From positions 186,001 through 250,000 of the forward strand of contig NZ_BCWW01000006.1 of assembly GCF_001894785.1 (NCBI RefSeq): a stretch of 64,000 bases of DNA. The letters run 5' to 3'. The notes beneath the pieces were generated by a model. The model saw only the letters and a program-made list of their open reading frames with translations. It was not told where the DNA came from and did no database searches. Numbering within the stretch: position 1 is the stretch's first letter; the number at the start of each line of letters is the position of its first letter. Of the stretch, positions 50,176-61,177 are shown piece by piece. Position numbers and translations under genes: made by a program. This DNA comes from Rhodococcoides fascians NBRC 12155 = LMG 3623 (lineage in GTDB: Bacteria; Actinomycetota; Actinomycetes; Mycobacteriales; Mycobacteriaceae).

Positions 50176-50247
50176 CTGGGGTACCAGGACTCGAACCTAG
50201 AATGGCGGTACCAGAAACCGCTGTGTTGCCAATTACACCATACCCCA
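50176..50247 (-). tRNA. tRNA-Gln (anticodon CTG)
   Basis: A 72-base tRNA on the minus strand. Acceptor TGGGGTA/TACCCCA is perfectly paired, the anticodon loop TTCTGGT holds CTG, and the T-loop is TTCGAGT. CCA is not encoded. It lies upstream of tRNA-Glu. In actinobacteria Gln-tRNA is made from misacylated Glu-tRNA by GatCAB, so the nearby gltX product charges both of these tRNAs. The 240-base region 50248-50487 upstream shows no further gene. Confidence 0.95.
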
Positions 50248-50487
50248 ATGGACTTGAATCGAAGTACGCATCCGATCGATGTGCACTGCGTTTCGAGCCG
50301 GGATAGAGACTATCAAAGGTCACTACCCATTCTCCAAATCGGCTGCTCAGAGCCCTGATAACCGCCCTCGACCGCCCTCGAGGCCCGCTCGGACACCATC
50401 GCGTGACCGCAGAACCCGCGCATCGTCGGCCGCAGAGCATGCAGCAGACTCCTGTTTCGTGAGCGTTCTCGAACTTCGCAGACGCCG

Positions 50488-52059
50488 ATGAAGGTGCTGC
50501 TCGTTCCCCAGGGCAACCGGGCCGTGCTGATCCGCCTCGACGAGGACGGTTCCCCGTCCGGCGGCAGTTCCCCTGCCGAGGAGGTCACCGACGATCTGGT
50601 GGGCTCCGTGGCCGCTGTCGAGCGAGAGCACGCTCCCCGTTGGGTGTGGGAGGACACGAGCCGCATCTACCCGCGACTGCTCGACGGAGGGGTGCGGGTC
50701 CGGCGCTGCCACGATCTCGCCCTTGTCGGTGCCATTCTGGCGATGCGAACGGGGCGCACCACGACACCGTCCACACCCGCAGACCTTCGACCCGGATTGT
50801 TCGACGCCGACCCGCATGCGGATCCGGTGGCAGTGCTCGCCGACTACCGCCGTCAGAGCGAGGAGATCGGTGACGATCGGGCGCTGCAGCTGTTGGCGGC
50901 CGCCGAGTCGGCCGGAGGTCTGGCCGCGGCGGAGATGACCTTCGACGGATTGCCGTTCTCGGCCGCTGCGCATCGGCGGCACCTCGACGCGGCGCTCGGT
51001 GCGAGGCCGGTCGACGGATCGACTCCTCCTGCGTTGGTGAAGCTCGAGAACGAGATCTCGTCGGCGTTCGGGCGCCGCGTGAACCCCGGTTCACCCGCGG
51101 AGGTGGTCGCCGCGTTCGCGCGCGCCGGTATCGAGCTCACATCCACTCGAGCACACGTGATCCGAGACATCGACCATCCTGCGGTGCCGCTGTTGCTTCG
51201 CCACCGAGATCTGTCGAAACTGCACAGCACCAACGGGTGGACGTGGCTGGACGCGTGGGTTCGCGGAGATCGTTTCCGGCCGGTCTACGTGCCAGGGGCC
51301 GTCGTCTCCGGCCGCTGGGCGAGCCGGGGCGGTGGGGGTCTGCAGATCCCGAAACCGCTGCGCGCCAGCGTGATCGCCGACTCGGGGTACACCTTCGTCG
51401 CCGCCGACGCCGGCCAGCTCGAGCCCCGCATTCTTGCCGCGATGTCGGGTGACCCACGCATGGTCGCCGCTGCGGGAACAGCGGATCTCTACGCCCCCGT
51501 CGCGGCCGAGTCGTTCGACGGTGATCGTGCGCACGCCAAGGTCGCTGTTCTCGGAGTGCTGTACGGCGCGACGTCGGGTGAGGCTCGTGCGTTGCTGACC
51601 CGCCTACGCGCCAGATTCCCCGACGCGGTGGCGGTCGTGGAAGAGGCGGCGCGGGCCGGTGAGCGGGGCGAGGTGGTCCGGTCGTGGCTGGGCCGAGCGT
51701 GCCCTCCCCCTACGCCGCAATGGTGGTCCACCGGTGACGCCCATGCGCGTGGCCGGTTCACCCGCAACTTCGTGGTGCAGGCGACCGCAGCCGAGTGGGC
51801 CTTGTGCCTGTTGGCGGATCTGCGCGGGCGATTGCGGTCGAGCAGAAGTGAGTTGGTGTTCTTTCAGCACGACGAAGTAGTCGTGCATTGTCCACTCGGA
51901 GACGCACCGTGGGTGTCCGAGGCCGTTGCGGCGGCGGCAGACTCGGCTACGCGTCTGATGTTCGGCGACACGGCGTTGCTCTTCCCGATGGAGACCAGGA
52001 TCGACCGCTTCTACGGTGCCCCGGTTGCCGAGCCGGAGTTCGGGCCGGAGTCCGACTGA
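50488..52059 (+). CDS. Family A DNA polymerase-like protein (actinobacterial short form)
   Basis: A 523-residue protein with a family A polymerase domain but no 5' nuclease. Polymerase motifs: GRWASRGGGGLQIP near 275-290, motif A DAGQLEPR near 309, motif B R-AHAK-VAVLGVLYG near 345 (the O-helix Arg, Lys and Tyr are kept, the usual Phe is Leu) and motif C QHDEVVVH near 460. The N-terminal 200 residues correspond in place to a 3'-5' exonuclease, but I find no DEDD motif set. Such proteins are often named bifunctional exonuclease/polymerase; proofreading is doubtful here. A role in repair synthesis is inference. Its last 49 bases overlap the convergent yihY gene. Confidence 0.85.
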   Translation: MKVLLVPQGNRAVLIRLDEDGSPSGGSSPAEEVTDDLVGSVAAVEREHAPRWVWEDTSRIYPRLLDGGVRVRRCHDLALVGAILAMRTGRTTTPSTPADLRPGLFDADPHADPVAVLADYRRQSEEIGDDRALQLLAAAESAGGLAAAEMTFDGLPFSAAAHRRHLDAALGARPVDGSTPPALVKLENEISSAFGRRVNPGSPAEVVAAFARAGIELTSTRAHVIRDIDHPAVPLLLRHRDLSKLHSTNGWTWLDAWVRGDRFRPVYVPGAVVSGRWASRGGGGLQIPKPLRASVIADSGYTFVAADAGQLEPRILAAMSGDPRMVAAAGTADLYAPVAAESFDGDRAHAKVAVLGVLYGATSGEARALLTRLRARFPDAVAVVEEAARAGERGEVVRSWLGRACPPPTPQWWSTGDAHARGRFTRNFVVQATAAEWALCLLADLRGRLRSSRSELVFFQHDEVVVHCPLGDAPWVSEAVAAAADSATRLMFGDTALLFPMETRIDRFYGAPVAEPEFGPESD

Positions 52060-53021
52060 GCGCTCGGTGGGTCCTCGAACGTCACGTCTATTTCCTCGAA
52101 CGCGGTACTGCGCTGTGCTTCTGCCTGTCCGGTGTAGGTGAGTTTGTCCCCTTCGGTCAGGTCGACGTCGTCGGTGAACGGGGCCAGAAGGGCCCGCGGA
52201 AACAGCCTGTCGACACGAACCACGTTGATCTCGATGCAGATCACGATCGATACCGAGGTCACGTACAGAAAGGCCAACAGCCCGAGCACGACCGCAAAGA
52301 CACCGTTCGTCACCGTCGCACTCGCGGCGACGTACTTCACGTACACACCGCCGAAGGTCTGCAGCAGCTGCCACGTCAGACCGGCCGCTATGGCTCCCGG
52401 GAGTACCTGTCCGATCGACACCGCTCGCACTGTGGCGAGCCGAAACGCAACGACGAACACCCCGACGTACAGCAGCGTTCCGATCACGAACACGACGAGA
52501 CCGGATTCCGGGCCGAAATATCCTGCAGCACTGAGCACATTGAGTGCGGTGATCGCCAGTACCGCCAGACCCACGGTGCTCAGCAAACCCAATCCCCGCA
52601 CTCGGGCTCGAATGGGATCGGGCCGAAGATTCTTCGGTACGGCCCATGCGGTGTTCATCGCGTTCTGCAACGCAACGGACACGCCGAGTCCGCCGTAGAG
52701 CGACCCGAGGATACCCACCGTCAGACCGACCGTGCCGCCACCTATCCGTTCGGGACGCCCCAGTTCTTCCCCGATCGCCGGGATCTGACCGAGTGCCGAG
52801 TTCAGGATCTGTTGTTGCAGCTCCGGGTTGCCCATCAACACGATGCCCAGAATCACGGAGAAGAGCAGCAGCGCAGGAAAGAGCGAGACGAATGCGTAGT
52901 ACGTGATCAGCGCGGCCAGGTAACCACCCTGATCGTCGACGAACTTGTAGACCACCGCAATCGGAAATCCGAGAACCGGACGCCTGCGCTGCAGTCGATC
53001 CAGTCGGTCGGCGACGCTCAT
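52011..53021 (-). CDS. YihY/BrkB-family membrane protein
   Basis: A 336-residue inner-membrane protein with six predicted hydrophobic spans (for example AALITYYAFVSLFPALLLFS near 36-55). The YihY signature region TYYAFVSLFP is present. The C-terminal 60 residues are acidic and cytoplasmic. The family was once called RNase BN by mistake; its real function is unknown, with transport suggested. The C-terminus is read from DNA that also encodes the end of the polymerase-like gene on the other strand. Confidence 0.9.
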   Translation of the reverse strand: MSVADRLDRLQRRRPVLGFPIAVVYKFVDDQGGYLAALITYYAFVSLFPALLLFSVILGIVLMGNPELQQQILNSALGQIPAIGEELGRPERIGGGTVGLTVGILGSLYGGLGVSVALQNAMNTAWAVPKNLRPDPIRARVRGLGLLSTVGLAVLAITALNVLSAAGYFGPESGLVVFVIGTLLYVGVFVVAFRLATVRAVSIGQVLPGAIAAGLTWQLLQTFGGVYVKYVAASATVTNGVFAVVLGLLAFLYVTSVSIVICIEINVVRVDRLFPRALLAPFTDDVDLTEGDKLTYTGQAEAQRSTAFEEIDVTFEDPPSAQSDSGPNSGSATGAP

Positions 53022-53067
53022 GTGCGAAAGTCTCCGACCGACCTCGACGGCCGACGTCGCACCGCCG

Positions 53068-54543
53068 TCACGCGATAAGGGTACGTGCGGCGGTCAAACG
53101 AGCGAGGGTCCTCTCGCGGCCGAGGAGTTCCATGGACTCGTACAGCGGCGGGCTGATGTGGGAGCCGGTGACTCCCACCCGAACCGGCGCGAAGGCCTTG
53201 CGGGGCTTGAGTTCCATCTTCTCGATGAGCGCGTCCTTGAGGGCGACTTCCAGCTCGGCCGTCGACCAATCCGTCACTGCGGTCAGTGCTTCGATGGCGG
53301 CGTCGAGTACCGGTGCCGCGTCTGCGCCGAGATTCTTGGCCGCCGCTGCAGGATCGATCTCGAACTCCGCGTCGTCGACGAAGAGGAACTTCAGCAGGCC
53401 CCACGCATCCGACAGCACGACGATGCGCGTCTGCACCAGATCCGCCGCGACAGCGAACATCTTCTCGTCGACCGGCTCGGTGAGATGCCCTCGAGCAACG
53501 AGGAATTCGCGTAACCGTGCCGCGAAGTCGTCTGCAGCCAACATCCTGATGTGCTCGGCGTTGATCGCGTCGGCCTTCTTCTGGTCGAAGCGCGCAGGGT
53601 TGGAATTGACCGACGAGATCTCGAACGCCGCCACCATCTCGTCGAGCGAGAACACGTCGTGATCGTCGGAGATGCCCCACCCGAGAAGCGCCAGGTAGTT
53701 CAGCAGCCCCTCCGGGACGAAGCCTCGGTCGCGGTGGATGAAGAGGTTCGATTCGGGGTCACGCTTGGACAGCTTCTTGTTGCCCTGGCCCATCACGAAC
53801 GGCAGATGTCCGAACTCCGGGGTGCGGTCGGCCACACCGATTCGGATCAGGGCCTCGTACAGTGCGAGCTGTCGAGGCGTCGACGACAACAGGTCTTCGC
53901 CGCGCAGCACGTGCGTGATCTTCATCAGTGCGTCGTCGACCGGATTGACCAACGTGTACAGCGGAACTCCGTTGCCGCGAGTCAAGGCGAAGTCCGGTAC
54001 GGTCCCCGCCTTGAACGTGGTCTCGCCGCGTACGAGGTCGTTCCACGTCAGATCGTGATCGGGCATGCGCAGCCGCACGACGGCCCCGCGTCCCTCGTCG
54101 AGGAATCCCTGCCGCTGCTCCGGCGTCAGGTCGCGGTCGAAGTTGTCGTAGCCGAGCTTGGGGTCACGCCCGGCGGCCTTGTGCCTCGCTTCGACTTCCT
54201 CGGGCGTCGAGAACGACTCGTAGGCTTCGCCGGCATCGAGCAGTTGCTGTACGACAGCCACATGCTGGTCGCGTCGCTGCGACTGGCGGTAGGGCTCGTA
54301 GGGACCGCCCACCTCGGGGCCCTCGTCCCAATCCAGACCGAGCCATCGCAGCGCGTCGAGCAACGCTGCGTAGGACTCCTCGGAATCGCGAGCGGCGTCG
54401 GTGTCCTCGATCCGAAAGACGAAGGTGCCGCCGTGATGTCGCGCGAACGCCCAGTTGAACAGGGCGGTGCGGACCAGACCGACGTGCGGTGTGCCGGTGG
54501 GCGACGGGCAGAACCGAACGCGGACATCTGCTGCTGTGGTCAT
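53068..54543 (-). CDS. gltX: Glutamyl-tRNA synthetase
   Basis: A 491-residue class I synthetase that charges tRNA-Glu and, in this lineage, tRNA-Gln before amidation. The HIGH-type motif is [10 protein letters not shown] at 13-22 and the KMSKS-type motif is KKLSKRD near 255. The C-terminal anticodon-binding domain is complete. It starts seven bases after the stop of the FAH-family gene. tRNA-Glu and tRNA-Gln lie about 3 kb away. Confidence 0.97.
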   Translation of the reverse strand: MTTAADVRVRFCPSPTGTPHVGLVRTALFNWAFARHHGGTFVFRIEDTDAARDSEESYAALLDALRWLGLDWDEGPEVGGPYEPYRQSQRRDQHVAVVQQLLDAGEAYESFSTPEEVEARHKAAGRDPKLGYDNFDRDLTPEQRQGFLDEGRGAVVRLRMPDHDLTWNDLVRGETTFKAGTVPDFALTRGNGVPLYTLVNPVDDALMKITHVLRGEDLLSSTPRQLALYEALIRIGVADRTPEFGHLPFVMGQGNKKLSKRDPESNLFIHRDRGFVPEGLLNYLALLGWGISDDHDVFSLDEMVAAFEISSVNSNPARFDQKKADAINAEHIRMLAADDFAARLREFLVARGHLTEPVDEKMFAVAADLVQTRIVVLSDAWGLLKFLFVDDAEFEIDPAAAAKNLGADAAPVLDAAIEALTAVTDWSTAELEVALKDALIEKMELKPRKAFAPVRVGVTGSHISPPLYESMELLGRERTLARLTAARTLIA

Positions 54544-54550
54544 CGTTGTC

Positions 54551-55324
54551 CTACTTCTTCGCTGCGACTGGGTTGGTCAAGGTTCCGATTCCCTCGACGG
54601 TGATCGACACACTGTCTCCGTCGGTGATGGGGCCGACACCCTCGGGCGTTCCGGTCAGAATGACGTCTCCGGGCAGCAGGGTCATCACTGCGGACACCCA
54701 CTCGATGATCTTCGGAATATCGTGCAGTAGAAGCGAAGTACGACTCTGCTGCTTGACGACGCCGTCGACCTCGGTCTTGATCTCCAGGTCGGAAGGATCG
54801 AGGGATGTCTCGATCCACGGCCCGAGGGGGCAGAACGTGTCGTGCCCCTTCGCCCGGGTCCATTGCCCGTCGTGCTTCTGATGGTCGCGTGCCGAGACGT
54901 CGTTGGCGACGGTGTATCCGAGCACCACGTCGTACGCCTTGGAGGCGGGCACGTCCTTGCACGGACGACCGATCACGATGGCGAGTTCGCCTTCGTAGTG
55001 CACCTCGTTCGACGACGGAGGCAGCACGATGGCCGCACCCGGACCGACGATGGAGGTGTTCGGCTTGATGAAAATGACGGGAGTCTCCGGTGCTTCACCA
55101 CCCATCTCGGCGGCGTGCGCGGCGTAGTTCTTACCGATGGCGATCACCTTACTGGCGAGGATCGGTGCGAGCAGTCGCACGTCGGCCAGTGGCCACGATC
55201 GACCCGTGAACGTCGGTGTGCCGAAAGGATGTTCGGCAATTTCCTTCGCCGTCCGGGCATCCCCCTCACCTTCGATACTCACGAATGCCACACCATCAGG
55301 ACTTGCAATTCGACCGAGACGCAT
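54551..55324 (-). CDS. Fumarylacetoacetate hydrolase-family protein
   Basis: A 257-residue protein of the FAH superfamily. Metal ligands are expected in [11 protein letters not shown] (two Glu) and in NDVSARD (Asp). The family hydrolyses or decarboxylates acylpyruvates and 2-hydroxy-hepta-diene-dioates; the substrate is not deducible. It is immediately upstream of gltX, an arrangement shared with M. tuberculosis (Rv2993c). It is divergent from the MFS gene. Confidence 0.9.
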   Translation of the reverse strand: MRLGRIASPDGVAFVSIEGEGDARTAKEIAEHPFGTPTFTGRSWPLADVRLLAPILASKVIAIGKNYAAHAAEMGGEAPETPVIFIKPNTSIVGPGAAIVLPPSSNEVHYEGELAIVIGRPCKDVPASKAYDVVLGYTVANDVSARDHQKHDGQWTRAKGHDTFCPLGPWIETSLDPSDLEIKTEVDGVVKQQSRTSLLLHDIPKIIEWVSAVMTLLPGDVILTGTPEGVGPITDGDSVSITVEGIGTLTNPVAAKK

Positions 55325-55456
55325 GTCGAAAGTCTATCGACCGCCATTCTCCGCACGCCGATGCCGTCCGGTCCGTCGATCTTTCGCCGGTGTAATGTTT
55401 CGATCTGTATCCAGATAGCAAGATTGTGTGTTCACATAGTGAGACGAGAGGCCGGA

Positions 55457-56692
55457 ATGAGCGCCACGAAGCAGCTGTCCAGTATCGGCGAGACGCGACG
55501 GTGGTTCATGCTCGTGCTCGGGATGCTCGCGCAGACTGCCGGTGCCGTCTTCATCAACGGTGCTGCATTTCTCATTCCCGCCCTGCACGACGACCGGGGA
55601 CTCGGACTTGCGACCGCAGGATTCGTGGTTGCGATGCCGACCGTGGGCATCATGCTGACCCTCATCGCATGGGGCGTGCTCGTCGACCGCATCGGCGAAC
55701 GTCTCGTTCTCGTGATCGGGCTCGGGCTCACCGCTGCCGCGAGCCTGGCTGCGGTGGTCAGCACGTCCATTCCGGCGCTCGCCGCCCTGCTGTTGATCGG
55801 CGGTATGTCTGCGGCCAGCGCGAACAGCGCGAGCGGACGCGTCGTGGTGGGCTGGTTTCCGCCGCACCGTCGTGGGCTGGCCATGGGCATCAGACAGATG
55901 TCGGTTCCCCTCGGCGTGGCCGTCGCGGCACTGACCATCCCGCCTGTCGCACGTGACCACGGCGTCGGCGCGGCCCTGCTCGTGCCCGCTGCCGTCTGCG
56001 CTGCGAGCGCTCTGCTGTGCCTGGCCGTGGTCGACCCTCCCCGTCCGAACCGCACCGATGCGGCGGCGCAGGGTCTGCTCGACAATCCGTACCGCAACAG
56101 CAGCCAACTGTGGCGCATTCACGCCACGTCCATCCTGTTGGTGGTGCCGCAGTACGTGGTGTGGACGTATGCGCTCGTGTGGCTGATGACCGACCGAGGG
56201 TGGACGGCCGCGGCCGCGGGTGTCCTCGTCACGCTGACCCAGATTCTCGGCGCACTGGGTCGGATGAGCGTGGGCGCGCTGTCCGATCGTGTCGGTAGCC
56301 GCATGCGGCCTTTGCGGTGGGTGGCCGTGACGGCCGCTGCCAGCATGCTCGGGCTCGGCATCGCCGACTGGTTCGACTCCCCCGCCGCCATCGTCCTGCT
56401 CGTCGTCGCGTCCGTCGCCACCGTTGCCCCGAACGGCCTCGCGTTCACTGCTGTCGCGGAAATCTCGGGACCGTATTGGAGCGGACGAGCTCTCGGGGTA
56501 CAGAACACGAGTCAGTACGTGTTCGCCTCGGCTGTGCCGCCGGTGTTCGGGGCGATCGCGGCCATCAGCTTCCCCGTGGCGTTCCTGGTGTCGGCGGTCT
56601 TTCCCGCGCTCTCCGTACCGATCGTGCCCGACGATCCGGCACCCGAGCCCACGGACGAGACGTCCGACGCCGGTGCAGACCGCGCCGGCTGA
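55457..56692 (+). CDS. Major facilitator superfamily transporter
   Basis: A 411-residue permease with 12 predicted spans. The loop 2-3 motif is VDRIGERLVLVIG near 76-88. RRGLAMGIRQMSVPLG in the middle resembles sugar/drug-type MFS proteins. The substrate is unknown; the position matches Rv2994. The ATG at 55457 follows GAGAGG; an in-frame GTG at 55439 is possible, and the long upstream open frame is rejected because it crosses the divergent gene. A strong hairpin terminator lies at 56722. Confidence 0.88.
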   Translation: MSATKQLSSIGETRRWFMLVLGMLAQTAGAVFINGAAFLIPALHDDRGLGLATAGFVVAMPTVGIMLTLIAWGVLVDRIGERLVLVIGLGLTAAASLAAVVSTSIPALAALLLIGGMSAASANSASGRVVVGWFPPHRRGLAMGIRQMSVPLGVAVAALTIPPVARDHGVGAALLVPAAVCAASALLCLAVVDPPRPNRTDAAAQGLLDNPYRNSSQLWRIHATSILLVVPQYVVWTYALVWLMTDRGWTAAAAGVLVTLTQILGALGRMSVGALSDRVGSRMRPLRWVAVTAAASMLGLGIADWFDSPAAIVLLVVASVATVAPNGLAFTAVAEISGPYWSGRALGVQNTSQYVFASAVPPVFGAIAAISFPVAFLVSAVFPALSVPIVPDDPAPEPTDETSDAGADRAG

Positions 56693-56721
56693 CGTGCCCA
56701 AGGGGTGACCTGCCCGTGATA

Positions 56722-56766
56722 CACGACATGCCACGGTGGGCTGTCGGCCCACCGTGGCATGTCGTG
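56722..56766. terminator. Bidirectional terminator between the MFS gene and leuB
   Basis: Perfect 20-bp arms (CACGACATGCCACGGTGGGC and its inverse) with a five-base loop lie between two convergent genes, 9 bases from the leuB stop. Confidence 0.85.
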
Positions 56767-56775
56767 GCGTGAGAG

Positions 56776-57786
56776 TTACAGGCGAGCGGCGATCCGAGCG
56801 CCGATCTCTTTCGTCGACGCGGTCGTGGTTCCCCGCTCGGCGAGATCCGCTGCGACAGCGGCTTCTACTCGCGCGGCCCCCGCCGCGTCGCCGAGATGAT
56901 CGAGTAGCAAGGACACCGACAGGATGGCAGCGGTCGGATCGGCCTTCTGCTGTCCCGCGATGTCGGGCGCACTACCGTGCACCGGCTCGAACATGCTGGG
57001 GTTGGTACCGGTGGCGTCGATGTTTCCACTTGCGGCCAAACCGATTCCGCCGGTGACGGCAGCCGAGAGGTCGGTCACGATGTCGCCGAACAGATTGTCG
57101 GTCACGATCACGTCGAACCGGCCGGGATCGGTGACGAGGTGAATCATCGCGGCATCGATGTGCTGATACGCGACCTCGACGTCCGGGAAGTCCGCCGAGA
57201 CTGCCTCGACCGTGCGGGCCCACAGGCTACCGGCGAACGTGAGCACGTTGGTCTTGTGCAACAGCGTCAGGTGCTTCTTGCGAGTCAGCGCCCGCTCGAA
57301 ACCGTTGCGCACCACGCGCTCCACGCCGTAACGAGTGTTGACGCTGACCTCGGTGGCCACCTCGTGCGGTGTACCGACACGCAGTGCACCGCCGTTTCCG
57401 GTGTACGGACCCTCGGTACCCTCCCGAACGACGACGACGTCGATCTGCTTGTCCCCGGCCAGCGGACCGACCACGCCCGGGTACAACTTGGCCGGCCGCA
57501 GATTGATGTGGTGATCGAGCTCGAATCGCGCCCGCAGCAACAGCCCACGCTCGAGCACACCACTGGGCACCGACGGATCGCCGATGGCTCCCAACAGAAT
57601 TGCGTCGTGCTCACGCAGTTCTGCCAACACCGAATCCGGCAGCAACTCTCCGGTGGCGTTGTAGCGCCGCGCCCCGAGGTCGTACTCGGTCTTCTCGGCT
57701 CCGGGTGCGACCACGTCGAGAACGGCAAGCGCTTCGGCGACGACCTCCGGTCCGATTCCGTCCCCGGCGATGACGGCCAGCTTCAT
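56776..57786 (-). CDS. leuB: 3-isopropylmalate dehydrogenase
   Basis: A 336-residue enzyme of leucine synthesis that oxidises and decarboxylates 3-isopropylmalate with NAD. The N-terminus [20 protein letters not shown] fixes the start at ATG 57786. Substrate arginines lie in [19 protein letters not shown], and the NAD-binding [16 protein letters not shown] segment is intact. It is 43 bases downstream of serA. Confidence 0.97.
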   Translation of the reverse strand: MKLAVIAGDGIGPEVVAEALAVLDVVAPGAEKTEYDLGARRYNATGELLPDSVLAELREHDAILLGAIGDPSVPSGVLERGLLLRARFELDHHINLRPAKLYPGVVGPLAGDKQIDVVVVREGTEGPYTGNGGALRVGTPHEVATEVSVNTRYGVERVVRNGFERALTRKKHLTLLHKTNVLTFAGSLWARTVEAVSADFPDVEVAYQHIDAAMIHLVTDPGRFDVIVTDNLFGDIVTDLSAAVTGGIGLAASGNIDATGTNPSMFEPVHGSAPDIAGQQKADPTAAILSVSLLLDHLGDAAGAARVEAAVAADLAERGTTTASTKEIGARIAARL

Positions 57787-57829
57787 TTCACTCCTCGTTG
57801 TTCGTGTCGGTCCGATCGGCTGCGAGCGA

Positions 57830-59425
57830 TCAGGACAGGTCGACCAGCTCGATGGTGGAGGCACCCACAGCGGTGGCGATGCTCGCACTGAGCTCTGCCG
57901 GAACGTCCTTGTCGACGCGCAGCAGAATCGTTGCGCCGTCGCCCTCGGAGTCCTGGCTCAGTGCTGCGGCCTGGATGTCGATTCCGGCGTCGCCGAGCAG
58001 AGTGCCGATTCGACCCAAGCTGCCGGGCTGATCCGCGTAGTTGACGATGAGGTTCTTGCCCTCGGCGCGGAGGTCGAAGTTGCGGCCGTTGATGTTGACG
58101 ATCTTCTCGACCTGCGAGGTGCCCGTCAGAGTGCCGGCAACGTTGAGGACCGATCCGTCACCGTAGACGGCGCGAATGTCGACGACACTGCGGTGATTCT
58201 CGCTCTCGGGAGCGGTGGTCACTTCTGCTGTGACACCGCGCTCCTCGGCGAGCGACGGAGCGTTGACGAACGTGACCGAATCCTCGATGACGGCCGAGAA
58301 CAGTCCGCGCAGCGCGGACAGTTTCAGGATCTGCACGTCCTCGCTGGCGAGTTCGCCGCGAACGTCCACCGACAACGAGGTGGGAAGTTCGTCGGACAGG
58401 GCTCCGAGCAGCACACCCTGCTTACGTACTATTTCGAGCCACGGCGATACCTCTTCGCCGACGGCCCCGCCCTTGACGTTGACCGCGTCGGGCACGAATT
58501 CGCCTGCGAGAGCCAGCAATACGGACTTGGCCACATCGGTGCCCGCTCGGTCCTGCGCTTCGGTGGTCGATGCCCCGAGGTGGGGAGTGACGACGACCTG
58601 CGGCAGCTCGAACAACGGGCTGTCGGTGCACGGCTCGGAGGCGTAGACGTCGATGCCCGCGGCGAACACGTGACCGGAGGTGATGGCGTCGGCCAGTGCC
58701 TGCTCGTCGACCAGTCCACCGCGTGCGGCGTTGACGACGATGACCCCGGGCTTGGTCTTGGCGAGGGCTTCCTTGCCGATGATGCCCTTGGTCTCCGGCG
58801 TCTTCGGCAGGTGCACCGAGAACATGTCGGCCCGCTCGAGCAGCTCGTCCAGGCTCACCAGTTCGATTCCGAGCTGCGCCGCGCGCGCTGCCGAGACGTA
58901 GGGGTCGTACGCGATGATGTGGGTCTCGAACGCGGCAAGACGCTGCGCGAACAGCTGGCCGATTCGGCCGAGTCCGACGACGCCGACGGTCTTGCCGAAG
59001 ATCTCGACACCGTTGAACTTGCTGCGCTTCCACTCGTGCTGACGCAGGGTGGCGTCGGCAGCGGGGATCTGGCGCGCGGCCGCGAGAAGCAACGTCACCG
59101 CATGCTCGGCGGCCGTGTGGATGTTGGAGGTCGGTGCGTTGACGACGAGGACGCCGCGCTCGGTGGCAGCGGGTACGTCGACGTTGTCCAGGCCGACACC
59201 GGCGCGGGCGACGATCTTCAGGTTGGTCCCGGCAGCGAGCACCTCGGCGTCGACCGTGGTCGCGGACCGCACGAGAATGGCGTCGGCCTCGGGAACTGCA
59301 GCGAGCAACGCGGGGCGATCCGGACCGTCGACCCAGCGAACCTCGACGCCGTCGCCCAGTGCCTCGACGGTGGACGGCGCAAGTTTGTCGGCGATCAGAA
59401 CGACAGGACGGCCTGGCTGGCTCAC
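57830..59425 (-). CDS. serA: D-3-phosphoglycerate dehydrogenase
   Basis: A 531-residue long-form (type I) enzyme, first step of serine synthesis. The NAD-binding motif is [11 protein letters not shown] near 147. After the catalytic domains come an intervening ASB domain and a C-terminal ACT domain ([20 protein letters not shown]) that confers serine feedback. The GTG start has AGGGAG eight bases upstream. A small palindrome and a -10 candidate lie further upstream. Confidence 0.97.
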   Translation of the reverse strand: MSQPGRPVVLIADKLAPSTVEALGDGVEVRWVDGPDRPALLAAVPEADAILVRSATTVDAEVLAAGTNLKIVARAGVGLDNVDVPAATERGVLVVNAPTSNIHTAAEHAVTLLLAAARQIPAADATLRQHEWKRSKFNGVEIFGKTVGVVGLGRIGQLFAQRLAAFETHIIAYDPYVSAARAAQLGIELVSLDELLERADMFSVHLPKTPETKGIIGKEALAKTKPGVIVVNAARGGLVDEQALADAITSGHVFAAGIDVYASEPCTDSPLFELPQVVVTPHLGASTTEAQDRAGTDVAKSVLLALAGEFVPDAVNVKGGAVGEEVSPWLEIVRKQGVLLGALSDELPTSLSVDVRGELASEDVQILKLSALRGLFSAVIEDSVTFVNAPSLAEERGVTAEVTTAPESENHRSVVDIRAVYGDGSVLNVAGTLTGTSQVEKIVNINGRNFDLRAEGKNLIVNYADQPGSLGRIGTLLGDAGIDIQAAALSQDSEGDGATILLRVDKDVPAELSASIATAVGASTIELVDLS

Positions 59426-59491
59426 GTGAAAAACTCCCTATATCGGTTCGAGACGTGGTCGGAAAAATTCGGCGGGCTGTGCAGCACGAAC

Positions 59492-59523
59492 AGTTTAGAG
59501 GCCCGAGACGTCACACGGTGACG
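59492..59523 (-). promoter_or_regulatory. Candidate serA promoter with palindromic operator
   Basis: TAAACT (minus strand, 59497-59492) is a TANNNT -10 candidate about 67 bases before serA. Just upstream, CGTCAC-ACG-GTGACG (59509-59523) is a six-base inverted repeat that could bind a dimeric regulator. Confidence 0.35.
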
Positions 59524-59540
59524 CCACCGGACTCACGCAC

Positions 59541-59576
59541 CGAAGGGCACCCCCGGCAATCCAGGGGTGCCCTTCG
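59541..59576 (-). terminator. Terminator after ilvC
   Basis: CGAAGGGCACCCC and its exact inverse form a 13-bp stem with a 10-base loop, 33 bases after the ilvC stop. It separates ilvBNC from serA-leuB. Confidence 0.8.
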
Positions 59577-59609
59577 ATCAGATTGCGTGACAACGCGATT
59601 CGATGAGAA

Positions 59610-60629
<1,020 letters not shown>

Positions 60630-60673
60630 TTACCTTTCCTCTTGGGTTTTACGCATGTTCGTCACCGGGGCCG

Positions 60674-61177
60674 CTAACGCGACGCAGTGATCGATTTCGG
60701 TCCACGTCCGACGGCAACGACTCCCGACTGAACTATTTCTCGAATTCCATAGGGGTCCAACATCTTCAGCAACGCGTCGAGCTTGGAGCGGGTGCCCGTC
60801 GCCTCGACCGTCACCGCCTCGGGAGAGACGTCGATGACCTTGGCGCGGAACAGATTCACCGTTTCGATGACCTCGCTCCGAACGCTGGCATCGGCGCGGA
60901 CCTTGATCAGGACCAACTCGCGCGCCACCGAGGAATCGTCGTCCTGCTCGACGATCTTGATGACATTGATCAGCTTGTTGAGCTGCTTGGTCACCTGCTC
61001 GAGCGGGAACTCGTCGACCGTCACCACGATCGTCATGCGCGAGATATCGGGAATCTCGGTGCCGCCGACCGCGAGTGAGGAGATGTTGAAGCCGCGGCGC
61101 GAGAACAACGCGGCCACGCGCGCCAACACACCTGGCTTGTCCTCGACGAGAACGCTGAGGGTATGGCTCGTGCTCAC
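60674..61177 (-). CDS. ilvN: Acetolactate synthase small (regulatory) subunit
   Basis: A 167-residue regulatory subunit with an N-terminal ACT domain ([25 protein letters not shown]) that binds valine and mediates feedback inhibition of IlvB, and a C-terminal activating domain. The GTG start overlaps the ilvB stop by four bases (GTGA), giving coupled translation and balanced subunits. Confidence 0.97.
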   Translation of the reverse strand: MSTSHTLSVLVEDKPGVLARVAALFSRRGFNISSLAVGGTEIPDISRMTIVVTVDEFPLEQVTKQLNKLINVIKIVEQDDDSSVARELVLIKVRADASVRSEVIETVNLFRAKVIDVSPEAVTVEATGTRSKLDALLKMLDPYGIREIVQSGVVAVGRGPKSITASR

